64,000 bases of DNA, taken from Methanobacteriota archaeon (GTDB lineage Archaea; Halobacteriota; Methanosarcinia; Methanosarcinales; Methanosarcinaceae). Numbering within the stretch: the first letter of the stretch is position 1; every line of letters begins with the position of its first letter. The DNA lies in the NCBI GenBank assembly GCA_023399215.1, contig JAEWQJ010000002.1:1-64000 (forward strand), written 5' to 3'. Below, piece after piece: positions 8,687 through 17,628 of the stretch. The notes below the pieces were generated by a model. That model did not search any database, was not told where the DNA came from, and saw only the letters and a program-made list of their open reading frames with translations. The position numbers and the translations under genes are program-made.

Positions 8687-9895
8687 TTAATTCTTTTTTG
8701 CGATGGCTACAAGCTGCTCTCCAAGCTTTTTGCATTTCAACAGTTCTTTTTCATATGGTCTGTACTTTATCTGCAACCCGGGATCAATCACTTCAATTCC
8801 TGCGCTTTTTAGTTCCTGTTCTATGATTTTTACTGCGCCTCCTCCCCAGCCATAGGATCCGAATGCCATAGCTTTTTTCTTCTGGGGGCGCAGGCCTTTG
8901 AGATATACCAGAAAGTCACCTACCGTTGGAAAGAGCCCATTATTAAGGGTCGGTGAGCCTACTGCAAAGGCGGCTGCATCGAGCATCTCTTTCATAATAT
9001 AACTCCTCGAGCTTTTTCGAAGATTCAGCAGTTTTACCTCCACACCTGCGGCTCGGACAGCTTCTACAATTTCGTTTGCCATCATTTCTGTGCTGCCCCA
9101 CATGGTATCATATATAACAAGCACTTTTTCTTCTACCTCTCCGCCAGCCCACGATCTGTAAGCCTCAAGGATCTTCGGAAGATCCCGTTTCCATATAATT
9201 CCGTGAGACGGAGCTATCTGCAAGGGTTCTATTCCCAACCTGGTTAATAACCCAAGATAACGAAGAAGCGGCATATGGAAAGGCATGAGAATATTTGCGT
9301 AGTACTCGGCTGCTTCAGGAAGGACATTTCCCACTTCGAAATCATACCTTTTTGAGGTTGCTATATGCTGCCCAAAACCATCGTTTGAAAAGAGGATCCT
9401 GTCTTCTTTCAGGAAAGTCTCCATACTGTCAGGCCAGTGCAGCATTGTGGCTTCCAGGAATAGAAGGGTTTTGCCACCAAGATCCAGCTGATCGCCTGTC
9501 TTCACAACCTCAAGATCCCAGTTCTCACTGCCAGAGCCCTTGAAGTAACCATTAAGGATATCGACGCCCTTTTTTGTAATGAGTATTTTAGCATCGGTTT
9601 GTTTTTTAAGCTCTGCCAGAGAACCTGAATGGTCAAGTTCCATATGGTTTACTACAATGTAGTCGAGTTTTGAAGGGTCTATAATCTGACTAATGCGTCT
9701 GAGCATCTCCCCCGCAAAGGGAGATTTTACCGTATCTATAAGTGCGGTCTTTTCCCCAATGACCAGGTAGGAGTTGTAGGTTGTTCCTCCGGGAGTAGTA
9801 AATCCGTGAAAATCTCTTCCGTTCCAGTCAATTGCTCCTACCCAGTATACACCACCGGAGAGTTCGACGATTCCACCTGTTTCTTCTGTATCCAT
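8687..9895 (-). CDS. fprA: Flavodiiron protein FprA (F420H2 oxidase type)
   Basis: Flavodiiron proteins reduce O2 to water, or NO to N2O. Methanogen FprA takes electrons from F420H2. The 402-residue protein has a metallo-beta-lactamase-like domain with the diiron ligands HMELDH (84-89), His153, Asp172 and His231, followed by a flavodoxin domain starting near residue 256 (VLVIYDTMWGSTE). All diiron ligands are present. It is the last gene of a minus-strand run isf, afpA, ferritin-like protein, fprA, with only 21 bases to the gene before it. Location is cytoplasmic. The role is protection against oxygen. Confidence 0.95.
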   Translation of the reverse strand: MDTEETGGIVELSGGVYWVGAIDWNGRDFHGFTTPGGTTYNSYLVIGEKTALIDTVKSPFAGEMLRRISQIIDPSKLDYIVVNHMELDHSGSLAELKKQTDAKILITKKGVDILNGYFKGSGSENWDLEVVKTGDQLDLGGKTLLFLEATMLHWPDSMETFLKEDRILFSNDGFGQHIATSKRYDFEVGNVLPEAAEYYANILMPFHMPLLRYLGLLTRLGIEPLQIAPSHGIIWKRDLPKILEAYRSWAGGEVEEKVLVIYDTMWGSTEMMANEIVEAVRAAGVEVKLLNLRKSSRSYIMKEMLDAAAFAVGSPTLNNGLFPTVGDFLVYLKGLRPQKKKAMAFGSYGWGGGAVKIIEQELKSAGIEVIDPGLQIKYRPYEKELLKCKKLGEQLVAIAKKN

Positions 9896-9916
9896 ATTCG
9901 CAGCTCGTCTGGTTTT

Positions 9917-10423
9917 TCAGGTCTGCATCCGGAAACTGGTAATCTCTTCTAGGAACTGGTCAATTAACTCGTAATGGCTTCTTTCGTAACCTGCTAGCAT
10001 CTCAAAGAAATTTTTCAGGCTTTCGTCATCGACCCTTTTTGCGACTTCCAAATAGAAATCTTCACTTTTTCTCTCGTGCCTTAGAGCTGCAACAAGGATG
10101 CCCGCATCTCCAAGCGTAACCTCTCCACTTTTTATGCGGCCCATATCAAACTCAGGGGTGAAAGACTGGCCACTCGAAATTTCCGTACTGGTTACGGGCA
10201 GCTCATTTTGATCCCGATATCTTTCAAGATAGCCAAGATGTTTTACCTCTTCATTTGCCAGGTACTCGTAGAGTTCCTTAAATTTCGGTTTGTCCATTAA
10301 AGCAGCTTTACTCAGGTAGAAGTCTCTTGCCTTTGTTTCTCTCTCAATTGCCAGAGCTACGGCTTCTTCAATTCCTTTAAGATTTTTTACTTCTTCTACT
10401 ACATTTTGATACTCGCTTCTCAT
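9917..10423 (-). CDS. Ferritin-like diiron protein (rubrerythrin-type, no rubredoxin domain)
   Basis: The 168-residue all-helical protein has two carboxylate motifs in tandem: E27/E29 with E58-E59xxH62, and E117/E121 with E147xxH150. These form a diiron four-helix bundle as in rubrerythrin or erythrin. The C-terminal rubredoxin domain of classical rubrerythrin is absent. Family members typically act as peroxidases. It lies between afpA and fprA, so it probably handles peroxide while FprA removes O2, which is inference. The start is ATG with GGGGG a short way upstream. A ferritin-like role other than peroxidase is possible. Confidence 0.85.
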   Translation of the reverse strand: MRSEYQNVVEEVKNLKGIEEAVALAIERETKARDFYLSKAALMDKPKFKELYEYLANEEVKHLGYLERYRDQNELPVTSTEISSGQSFTPEFDMGRIKSGEVTLGDAGILVAALRHERKSEDFYLEVAKRVDDESLKNFFEMLAGYERSHYELIDQFLEEITSFRMQT

Positions 10424-10478
10424 ACCTTTTACCCCCTATGATAACTTATCTCTTTAGATTACCCGGTTTTTAAAGTTT

Positions 10479-11114
10479 TTATATCCTGGTTTCTTCCTTA
10501 GTTTTCTTCTTTTTTCGTTCTTTCACTTTCAGGATTATATCTTCAGTAGGTCGCTCAAGCCCGAATATGTCATAAATCTCGTAGGGGCTTTTAAGCACCG
10601 TGATATTTTCCATCTGTGCAAGTTTTTCCGAGTTTTGAACATCTACTTCACGCATATTAAGTTCAAAGGCTCTGCCACTGGGTGCAGAGGTTTTTACACT
10701 CCCTCTTTTCTGGTCTACAGGCAGGATAAAAATAGGTGTTTGTCCTTTTCCAGTCTGAGAAACCGCATTTGTAACAAGGGTATCTGCAATTCCATACACA
10801 ATTTTTGCCACGGTATTGGCGGTTGCCGGTGCTATCAATAAAAAGTCGTAGTATCCCATCTGCAGCGGGCCTGCAATGAACGGGGAGTTAGGGCCTGCAT
10901 CCACCTTAAAGTTAGGAAAGTCGTTCTGGATTTTATCCCAGAGATGATACCATTTCATTACGGTTTCGCCCTCTTTAGAGAGAAAAACCATTGCTTCAAC
11001 ATTTGTTCGGTTTTTAATGTCCACCAGAATGCTGTAGGTCTCAATCATCTGGTCTCCCGAACCTGTTATTCCCCATGCTATTCGCTTGATGTTCTTATTT
11101 AACGGTTCTACCAA
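10479..11114 (-). CDS. afpA: Archaeoflavoprotein AfpA (FMN-binding flavoprotein family)
   Basis: The 211-residue protein has the flavoprotein/decarboxylase fold, with GITGSG at 15-20 and APATANTVAK at 95-104, which bind FMN. AfpA of Archaeoglobus and methanogens is described as a homodimeric FMN protein that accepts electrons from ferredoxin. The basic C-terminal tail (residues ~195-205) is unusual and may bind a partner. It starts with TTG at 11114, supported by GGAGG at 11122-11126 with a 7-base spacer. It follows isf and precedes the ferritin-like protein, so it could link ferredoxin to the detoxifying enzymes. Confidence 0.85.
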   Translation of the reverse strand: MVEPLNKNIKRIAWGITGSGDQMIETYSILVDIKNRTNVEAMVFLSKEGETVMKWYHLWDKIQNDFPNFKVDAGPNSPFIAGPLQMGYYDFLLIAPATANTVAKIVYGIADTLVTNAVSQTGKGQTPIFILPVDQKRGSVKTSAPSGRAFELNMREVDVQNSEKLAQMENITVLKSPYEIYDIFGLERPTEDIILKVKERKKKKTKEETRI

Positions 11115-11207
11115 AATAACTCCTCCTTAACTGGTTCTGACAAATCATGGAATTATTTCTCTTCCTGATTAACCTGAATCCTGAAAATCCATCTTCCAAA
11201 GTTTACA

Positions 11208-11891
11208 TCATTTTCTTTCTTCTTTTTGCGTTTCAGACGACTGGGGTTTGGATTCCATTCCTGAAGAAGCATTTTTTACAAGCCAGGTTGTCTGGACAAG
11301 TTTTTTTAGGGTCCTTCTAAGGCTTCTCATGCCTTCGGAATCTTCTGAGACTCCTTCTGCCCCTTTGTCCTTCGACCAGAATGTTCCCCCAAGGTTAGCT
11401 CCAAAAGAGCCTCCTCCCACAGGTATCATTTCGTTGATCACATAAAAGTTCAGGATAGTCTGGATTGCCGGTTCCTGTCCCCCTATCCTGTCTCCTCCAT
11501 CTGCAATGCCCATTCCAACTTTATTCAAAAAAACCTTTGGGTTTTTGGCAACTACGGCCCTGCATCTATCCATAATTGTTTTGGTCTGAGCGCTCAGTGT
11601 TCCCTGATAAACAGGAGTTCCGATAATCCAGGCGTCTGCCCAGATCATTTTGTCGTATAGCTCGGCTGAAATGTCATCCTTATGAATGCAGCCTTCTTTT
11701 GTTTTTAGACAGAAGTCGCAGTGGATGCAAAAGTTCAGCTTTTTCCCTTTTGCAGAAAAGTAATTGGTTTCTGCACCATATTTCTCCTCTGCAATCTTCA
11801 GCGCTTCCCGGACCAGAAAGTCAGTTGCCATATTTCTGGGACTTCCGGATATTCCGAGAATTCGTATAGGTTTGGCTTCGGTTTCTTGCAT
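11208..11891 (-). CDS. isf: Iron-sulfur flavoprotein (Isf)
   Basis: Isf proteins carry FMN and a [4Fe-4S] cluster and move electrons from ferredoxin. Some also reduce O2 and H2O2. The 227-residue protein opens with the flavodoxin-like ILGISGSPRN (11-20) and has the compact cluster motif C55xxC58xxC61x6C68, which is diagnostic. It starts at ATG with GGAGGGGG 2-9 bases upstream. It is the first gene of the minus-strand cluster. A TATA-like TTATATA at 11922-11928 lies about 35 bases upstream of the start. The Ser/Lys/Glu-rich C-terminus is probably disordered. Confidence 0.92.
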   Translation of the reverse strand: MQETEAKPIRILGISGSPRNMATDFLVREALKIAEEKYGAETNYFSAKGKKLNFCIHCDFCLKTKEGCIHKDDISAELYDKMIWADAWIIGTPVYQGTLSAQTKTIMDRCRAVVAKNPKVFLNKVGMGIADGGDRIGGQEPAIQTILNFYVINEMIPVGGGSFGANLGGTFWSKDKGAEGVSEDSEGMRSLRRTLKKLVQTTWLVKNASSGMESKPQSSETQKEERK

Positions 11892-12290
11892 GTCCCCCTC
11901 CGAATTACAAGTAAAATTATGTATATAAGCAAATATATCTATATGTTGGTATATCTTTCGGGTAAATAATTTTATGCCTGAGTAAGTTATATGCTTGAAT
12001 TTTTTTAATTTTTTCCCTTACAGCTTAAACCTTCTGCATAGCGCTATCGGGAAAAGGAATAAGCAAATTGGTTCAGGATCCGAGGATTGTATATTCCTTT
12101 TTCAGAATAAATTGTCATGCAAATAAAGGATATGTTAAATGTCTCTTCACCGAAAAGTTTATCTAGATGCTATTGAAGAGCCGGCCTATTAAGTTTCAAA
12201 AACTGATAAAGTATGAAACGTCACGAAGTATTCGTTCGGAGACTTGACGCACTCATAAGAACAAAAACAGGTATTAACAGTTATTATGTG

Positions 12291-12454
12291 ATTGAAACAA
12301 AATAAACGATTTCAAACAAAACAGGTGGTTTCAAACAAAACAGGTGGTTTCAAACAAAATGGATGATTTCAAACAAGACCGGTGGTTTGAAAACAAAACA
12401 AACGCTTTCAAACACAGGTGATTTTGAACATAATGGATGATTTCAAACAAAGAG
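12291..12454. repeat. 19-bp tandem repeat, about eight copies
   Basis: The unit is close to TTTCAAACAAAACAGGTGG. Exact boundaries can be read at 12310, 12329, 12348, 12367, 12386, 12406, 12422 and 12441, with one 20-base and one 16-base variant. Two adjacent copies (12310-12347) are identical. It lies in the 750-base spacer (11892-12649) between isf and the beta-helix gene. A 30-codon frame at 12213 runs into the array and lacks a ribosome site. Periods are contiguous, so this is a minisatellite, not a CRISPR. Confidence 0.85.
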
Positions 12455-12649
12455 AAGTATTACAAGAATATGCTGTTAATCTAGATGTAAAAAAGCCAGA
12501 TATCTTTGGTACAAGATTATAGAAATCTAGAAGTTCACAGGAAAACAGATTTTTAACTCATAATCTTATATTAATCCTGATCTTATTAAGAAAATAAATT
12601 GGATTGAATCTCAGTTGATGAACTGAGAGTTTTCCAATAAGAAAATATC

Positions 12650-13546
12650 TTATCCACAGTTTTCAATTCTGTTATCGTGGATATTTACGCCAGTTTCTTT
12701 TGTATTTAAGTGCACCACTGCAGGAGCAGGTAAGTCATGGAAATGGTTGCCAGAAGCTTCTATGTTTTTAAGAGTTCCCTGTAATTCCAGACCTGCGTAT
12801 CCACCGCCAGATGTAGTACATTCATTGTTTTTCATGACACCATTGGTAACGGAATCGAATCTAACGGACGAATTAGTCCGGTTGATAAAGTTACAATTCT
12901 TAACTGTGATGCCGTTTACATGATAGGCATATACTCCGTCATGTCCGCATTTGTTTACAGTTACGGAATCTATCACTACGTTGCTGGATTGTGAAATGAG
13001 CATTGCGTCATTACATCCATTCTGGAACGTAACATCCTGAATTGTTAATCCGTTGCAGTTTACTATAGTTGCCATGTTATAACAGGAGGTTCCGAGCCTG
13101 ACACCAGAATAATAGTCGGATTGGCTGCCATCAACAGTTATGCCTTTTATTGTAACACCGCTTGCAGAACTGCCTCTAACCATAAGCATGGCTTTCTTGC
13201 CTGAAATACTGCTCTCACGCCCACCCCAGACTGGTAGTCCTTTGGCAAGCTTAATCTTTGTACCGGAATCTCCTTCAAGGACGGTGTTGCTGCCGATCCG
13301 AAGAGAATCGCTTATATCATATGTGAACGGGCCTTTAAGGTGGACAGTTGTGCCCGGGTTCTGTGCAGCAAATTCAAGGGCCTGGTTAATCTGGACATCA
13401 TCGGCTTTTCCATCACAATTGTAGTCTCCACTTCCGTCTCCGGCAACAGTTAATACCTTTGTACTCTGAGCGCCTAACGCAGCCGGTACAGTTGTTAAAA
13501 TAAGGCATGTTACCAGGAATAGGGTTCCTAGTTGTCTTTTTTGCAT
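12650..13546 (-). CDS. Secreted right-handed beta-helix (pectate-lyase-like) protein
   Basis: The 298-residue protein starts with a clear signal peptide (residues 1-26, ending AALGA). It continues with a mature N-terminus containing a D-x-N-x-D-G-K-A-D-D calcium-loop-like motif (near 42-50). The rest is parallel beta-helix rungs of the type GVTIKGITVDG, GLTIQDVTFQNG and GITVKNCNFINR. Such proteins in Methanosarcina are cell-surface or extracellular and some act on the heteropolysaccharide matrix. No catalytic triad can be assigned here. It ends soon after the last rung, without the extra surface domains often found in longer relatives. Its upstream region is rich in palindromes. Confidence 0.85.
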   Translation of the reverse strand: MQKRQLGTLFLVTCLILTTVPAALGAQSTKVLTVAGDGSGDYNCDGKADDVQINQALEFAAQNPGTTVHLKGPFTYDISDSLRIGSNTVLEGDSGTKIKLAKGLPVWGGRESSISGKKAMLMVRGSSASGVTIKGITVDGSQSDYYSGVRLGTSCYNMATIVNCNGLTIQDVTFQNGCNDAMLISQSSNVVIDSVTVNKCGHDGVYAYHVNGITVKNCNFINRTNSSVRFDSVTNGVMKNNECTTSGGGYAGLELQGTLKNIEASGNHFHDLPAPAVVHLNTKETGVNIHDNRIENCG

Positions 13547-13640
13547 CGTATCACCTTTGGGTTGGATTTTTATAGGGATTTAAGTGAAATCAAAAAACAT
13601 ACAGTAAGGTACTTCTTTCCCAAATATTCTCAAAATTTCA

Positions 13641-13770
13641 TATTACGTACTCGTAATACTTACTTTTCCGAACTAATCTGATCAGGTAGGGATTTTGAAT
13701 TCTTGAATGGAATTCTCTGATCAGGTCGGATCTATACGGGTATTCAGATTCCTATTACGTCTGCGTAATA
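13641..13770. promoter_or_regulatory. Cluster of paired palindromes upstream of the beta-helix gene
   Basis: Two perfect inverted repeats with the same arms, TATTACG-N4-CGTAATA, lie at 13641-13658 and 13753-13770. Between them are two copies of TCTGATCAGGT (13677-13687, 13716-13726) and two GAATTC sites (13697-13702, 13710-13715). The set is 95 to 225 bases upstream of the beta-helix start. Paired identical palindromes at this distance look like operator sites for a dimeric regulator. That function is inferred. Confidence 0.5.
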
Positions 13771-14786
13771 TTTTTGAACCTATCCAATTCGGTTCTCTGC
13801 GATTTAGTGGGGTGGACACGTTGCACACAGAGTATCCACTCTCCAATAACGTATAGGGATTAGTCACTGGAAGTGGACGGAAACTAGAAGTTTTGGCTTC
13901 TACAAATCAAAAACTACTGACCATAGGATCGTAGCCTTCTGGTCAATGTCATTTACTTATCTAATAAGGCCTTTAGCCAGATCAACTCTCCTTTTTAAAA
14001 AGGTCTGATTCATTATTATTGAATTTCTGAGTTGACATTCTTGGTTATGTGATCTTATTATAAAATATTTTTGGTATTATGTAAAATAAATTTATATAAA
14101 GTGTAATTATTTAAAACTATTTCAAGTGTTTATGGAACAGAAAAGTAAAATTTTACAAAGGGAATTTAAATATGTATCAAATTTTATAATAAATATGATT
14201 TTCTTTAATTTTAAAAAGAAGCAGTGGAACAAAGATCGTATTATATAGATTTTAATGTTGATTTTATCTCATAAGGCGAGAATACTCCTTCCTCAGAAGA
14301 TCCGGTTTTATCGGATCATACAGGGAGTGGTAGTTGACTTATTAATTTAGTTAATATTGACTTAGCTCATCTATATTTAGTTTATATTGTTTTTATTGAT
14401 ACAGGTTTGTAGCCTTATATCTCTGGTTTATTGCTTTGTTTTTATACCATATTCATCAAAAATGTGTAATATACCAGAAGTTTACCTCCTTCTCGCCTGG
14501 CACTATGTGTAAGAGTCTGGTCAGAAAAGTCCCAGGTTTTCTTAGCCTCCGTTCCTAAAACAAAAAAAGATAAAAATCCAATGAACATTGATATGCAAGT
14601 AAAATTAGGATACATTTTACTTCTATAATTATATATTGCGGAGTGCTTCTGTTTATATAATAACTAATATTATAAGTCAATGAATATATCAAATTATCAA
14701 ATATAAATTAAAATCGTATGAATTGTGCTGTTATAATAAAGTCAGAATAGCTTGGGGTTTTACTAACGACACACGGTGGGGTAAAA
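13771..14786. other. Divergent AT-rich spacer, no gene
   Basis: No coding frame is credible. A short hairpin GATCCG-N7-CGGATC lies at 14299-14317. A TATA-like element may be present near 14625-14660, upstream of the propeller gene, but several AT runs could serve. Confidence 0.4.
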
Positions 14787-15695
14787 GTGAGAAGGAAATT
14801 ATTTTCGGTATCATTAGTTCTTGTATCTTTTATTTTGCTATTGACAGTGGCTTCAGCCGAACAATATACAAAAATTGGCAGTGGGGCTGAACCTGCTATC
14901 GATGATGGTAAAGTAGCGTGGACAAGTAATGGTGTTATTCACGTTTATGACCTGAAAACCAAAAAAGAAACTACAGTTAACTCTTCCGCAGCATCTTATC
15001 CAGCGATTTCAGGCAATAAGTTAGTTTGGCATGACGAGAGCAGTGGAGTCCCCAGACTTACTGTATATGATATAAAAACCAGGGCAAGATCTCACATTAC
15101 GAAAGGTGTAGACAAAAGTAGTATTCCTGCTATTTACGGCAGCAGGATAGTATGGAGCACAGATTCCTGTGTTTACATGCGTGACATATCCACATCCACG
15201 CAGACTAAAATCGCAGCTGGAAACAATCCTGATATCTATGCTAACAGGATCTCTTATGACTCTTATTCTACCAAGGACACTCCGCAAATTTACGTATATG
15301 ATATTACTACTCAAAAAATAATAGATGTCAGCCAGTATGGTGATAACATGTTTTCACATATTTATGGCGACAAAGTGGTATGGTCAGATTTTTACAACAG
15401 ACTGGGCAATATCCGCATGTATGATATTGTTACCGGGCAACAAACCGAAGTCACAACAGGGGATGACAAAACTGGTTATGACACTGGCGGTTCAACTGAC
15501 ATAAGTGGCAAGAAGATTGTGTACTTGAAGCATAACAACCTTGCGAATATAGATTCAGGTGATTTATACATATACAATACATATACCGGAAAGAGCAAAC
15601 AGTTGACATCTTGCAATACTGCACAAACCCCGGCTATATCCGGCAACGTTATAGTGTGGTCTGATTCTGGCAGTATCTATATGTTGAACTATTGA
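14787..15695 (+). CDS. Secreted TolB-like beta-propeller surface protein
   Basis: The 302-residue protein has a signal peptide (residues 1-24, ending ASA) followed by about six repeats of roughly 45 residues. Each has the pattern PAI(S/D)G-(N/D)KVVW-D-IYVYDI-TG-T, as in TolB/WD40-like propellers. Such modules are common in Methanosarcina surface proteins and bind proteins or sugars. No catalytic residues are evident. Start is GTG at 14787, supported by GGTGGGGT at 14775-14782. It is transcribed away from the beta-helix gene and may share that spacer's control region. Confidence 0.88.
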   Translation: MRRKLFSVSLVLVSFILLLTVASAEQYTKIGSGAEPAIDDGKVAWTSNGVIHVYDLKTKKETTVNSSAASYPAISGNKLVWHDESSGVPRLTVYDIKTRARSHITKGVDKSSIPAIYGSRIVWSTDSCVYMRDISTSTQTKIAAGNNPDIYANRISYDSYSTKDTPQIYVYDITTQKIIDVSQYGDNMFSHIYGDKVVWSDFYNRLGNIRMYDIVTGQQTEVTTGDDKTGYDTGGSTDISGKKIVYLKHNNLANIDSGDLYIYNTYTGKSKQLTSCNTAQTPAISGNVIVWSDSGSIYMLNY

Positions 15696-15754
15696 CAATA
15701 ATCACTGACAAGAATCAGCCGTAAACGCGAATCGCTGGGAACTGGATTCCAGAA

Positions 15755-15892
15755 ATGAAATTAACTTTAAAGTGCATTCATTGCAACTCAGACCATGTCG
15801 AAACTGGAAAAACATGCTGCTTTAATAGTGAAAAACACAGAAGGAGTCAATACTACTATAAAGAGCAAATATATTGTAGCGAGGTAAAGTAG
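15755..15892 (+). pseudogene. Zinc-ribbon fragment, probably from a transposase N-terminus
   Basis: A 45-codon frame starts LKCIHCNSDHVETGKT and continues with RRSQYYYKEQIYC. The CxxC-x7-GK...QYYC arrangement resembles the N-terminal zinc ribbon of insA-like or related transposases. It stops abruptly and nothing transposase-like follows. No good Shine-Dalgarno precedes it. I treat it as a remnant. A small real zinc-ribbon gene is the alternative. Confidence 0.35.
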
Positions 15893-16187
15893 CATTATAG
15901 TGAGGTAAAGCAGCAGCAAAGTAAAGTAATGATTTCGCTGCTTTCTTCAAGTTTATTTTCATTTATCTTTGTTATTTCTTGTTTTATATCTACAGTTAAT
16001 ATTCGCCCGAAAGCTGCGGGATTTTCGCCACATGCCATTTTCCAATATAAACCTTTTGGCCATTTTGAAAGAATACTTTTCTTCGAAAAAGTCCAGTTTC
16101 TTCCAGTTTCTTTCTCATGGCCCAGTTAGCACATTTTGAAACTGCGGTTTCAAGTACCAGTTTCTGGAAAAGGGTTTTAAGGTATTA

Positions 16188-16302
16188 GGACTTACGCACT
16201 TGAAGCACAAAACAATAGCAGTAAACTCACAACTTCTTATATTATAACTTTTAACTATGATGTTTACTATACTTGATTTTACAGCATAAGTGCGTAAGTT
16301 CC
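16188..16302. mobile_element. MITE-like element with 12-14-bp terminal inverted repeats
   Basis: GGACTTACGCACTT at 16188-16201 is matched in inverse by AAGTGCGTAAGTTCC at 16288-16302, enclosing about 86 AT-rich bases without a gene. The ends resemble insertion-sequence termini. The size (~115 bp) fits a non-autonomous element. It lies in the 870-base spacer 15696-16564 upstream of mer. Confidence 0.55.
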
Positions 16303-16384
16303 GGGTATGATTATCTTTCTTGAGTGATTCCTGCTTGAAAAGTTCACTATGAAGAAGATGAATAAACAATTTTATTACGATGCT

Positions 16385-16393
16385 TTTATATAA
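16385..16393 (+). promoter_or_regulatory. Candidate TATA box for mer
   Basis: TTTATATAA at 16385-16393 matches the archaeal TATA consensus. Transcription would start near 16418, leaving a leader of about 145 AT-rich bases before mer. Other AT runs nearer the gene are possible. Confidence 0.35.
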
Positions 16394-16564
16394 GTTGTTT
16401 AATACAGTTAAATATATATAGATTCTTAAATACTGTTATGTGTAATCATATAAGGTTTATAATTAATGTCTATTATAATGGATATTAATTATTATTTAAT
16501 AGAAATATTTTGGGGACAAAAAACGGACCCATTTATTTTAAACAGTAATCAGGAGTAACTTGAG

Positions 16565-17551
16565 ATGAAGTTCGGAATCGAATTTGTGCCTAGCGATCCC
16601 GCCTTAAAGATCGCATATTACGCAAAGCTCTCAGAACAGCAGGGATTCGACCATGTCTGGATCACTGACCACTACAACAACCGTGATGTATACTCCACTC
16701 TTGCCGTTCTCGCCCTGAACACTAACAGTATCAAGATCGGTCCCGGTGTTACAAACTCCTACACCAGAAATCCCGCAATTACTGCATCCAGCATTGCCTC
16801 AATTGCCGAGATATCAGGCGGAAGGGCAGTTCTCGGCCTTGGACCAGGAGACAAAGCGACCTTCGACGCAATGGGCATTTCATGGAACAAGCCTCTTGCA
16901 ACCACTAAAGAAGCAATCCATGCAATCAGAGACTTTATCTCTGGCAAGAAGGTCTCCATGGACGGAGACATGATTAAGTTTGCAGGTGCCAAGCTCGCTT
17001 TCAAAGCCGGAGATATCCCTATCTATATGGGTGCTCAGGGCCCCAAGATGCTTGAACTTGCTGGTGAGATCGCAGACGGTGTCCTTATCAATGCTTCCCA
17101 CCCGAAGGACTTCGAAGTTGCTGTAGAACAGATTAAGAAAGGAGCCGAGAAAGCTGGCCGTGACCCAAGCGAAGTTGATGTTACAGCATACGCTTGTTTC
17201 TCAATTGATAAGGATCCTGTAAAAGCGGTCAATGCCGCAAAAGTAGTGGTTGCTTTCATTGTTGCAGGCTCCCCTGATCTTGTTCTCGAGCGCCATGGAA
17301 TTCCGGTCGAAGCCAAGAGCCAGATCGGTGCAGCCATTGCCAAGGGAGATTTCGGAGCTCTTATGGGTGGACTTGTTACCCCTCAGATGATCGAGGCCTT
17401 TTCTATCTGCGGAACTCCTGATGACTGCATGAAGAGAATCAAGGACCTTGAGGCAATCGGAGTTACTCAGATTGTTGCTGGATCTCCGATCGGTCCTGCC
17501 AAAGAGAAATCAATAAAGCTTATAGGTAAAGAAATCATTGCAAAGATGTAA
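16565..17551 (+). CDS. mer: F420-dependent methylenetetrahydromethanopterin reductase
   Basis: Mer reduces methylene-H4SPT to methyl-H4SPT with F420H2 in methanogenesis, and runs in reverse when methyl groups are oxidised. The 328-residue protein is a bacterial-luciferase-like TIM barrel. The start MKFGIEFVPSDPA, the segment HVWITDHYNNRDVYS (near 30-44) and the glycine-rich GGRAVLGLGPGDKATF (near 85-100) are typical of Mer. The codon pattern is strongly biased, as for a highly expressed gene. GGAG stands about 10 bases before ATG. fpoF follows on the same strand after a T-rich stretch and a hairpin. Confidence 0.97.
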   Translation: MKFGIEFVPSDPALKIAYYAKLSEQQGFDHVWITDHYNNRDVYSTLAVLALNTNSIKIGPGVTNSYTRNPAITASSIASIAEISGGRAVLGLGPGDKATFDAMGISWNKPLATTKEAIHAIRDFISGKKVSMDGDMIKFAGAKLAFKAGDIPIYMGAQGPKMLELAGEIADGVLINASHPKDFEVAVEQIKKGAEKAGRDPSEVDVTAYACFSIDKDPVKAVNAAKVVVAFIVAGSPDLVLERHGIPVEAKSQIGAAIAKGDFGALMGGLVTPQMIEAFSICGTPDDCMKRIKDLEAIGVTQIVAGSPIGPAKEKSIKLIGKEIIAKM

Positions 17552-17571
17552 GTTTATTACATCCTGCATAA

Positions 17572-17628
17572 ATTTTTTCATTTTTTTCTTATTTTATTTT
17601 TAAAAAAACGTCTTGCCGGTAAGGCAAG
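17572..17628 (+). terminator. Poly-T tracts followed by a hairpin between mer and fpoF
   Basis: T-tracts at 17572-17601, a classical archaeal termination signal, follow the mer stop. They are followed by a perfect stem CTTGCC-GGTAA-GGCAAG at 17612-17628 that ends 14 bases before the fpoF Shine-Dalgarno. The T-tracts could terminate part of the mer transcript. The stem could be a processing or translation-control element. Both roles are inferred. Confidence 0.5.

Noticed and set aside
12213..12305. 30-codon frame starting MKRHEVFVRRLD
   Set aside because: No Shine-Dalgarno and it runs into the minisatellite; not enough support.
12291..12454. CRISPR array
   Set aside because: Units are contiguous with no unique spacers and no cas genes are in the window; it is a tandem repeat.
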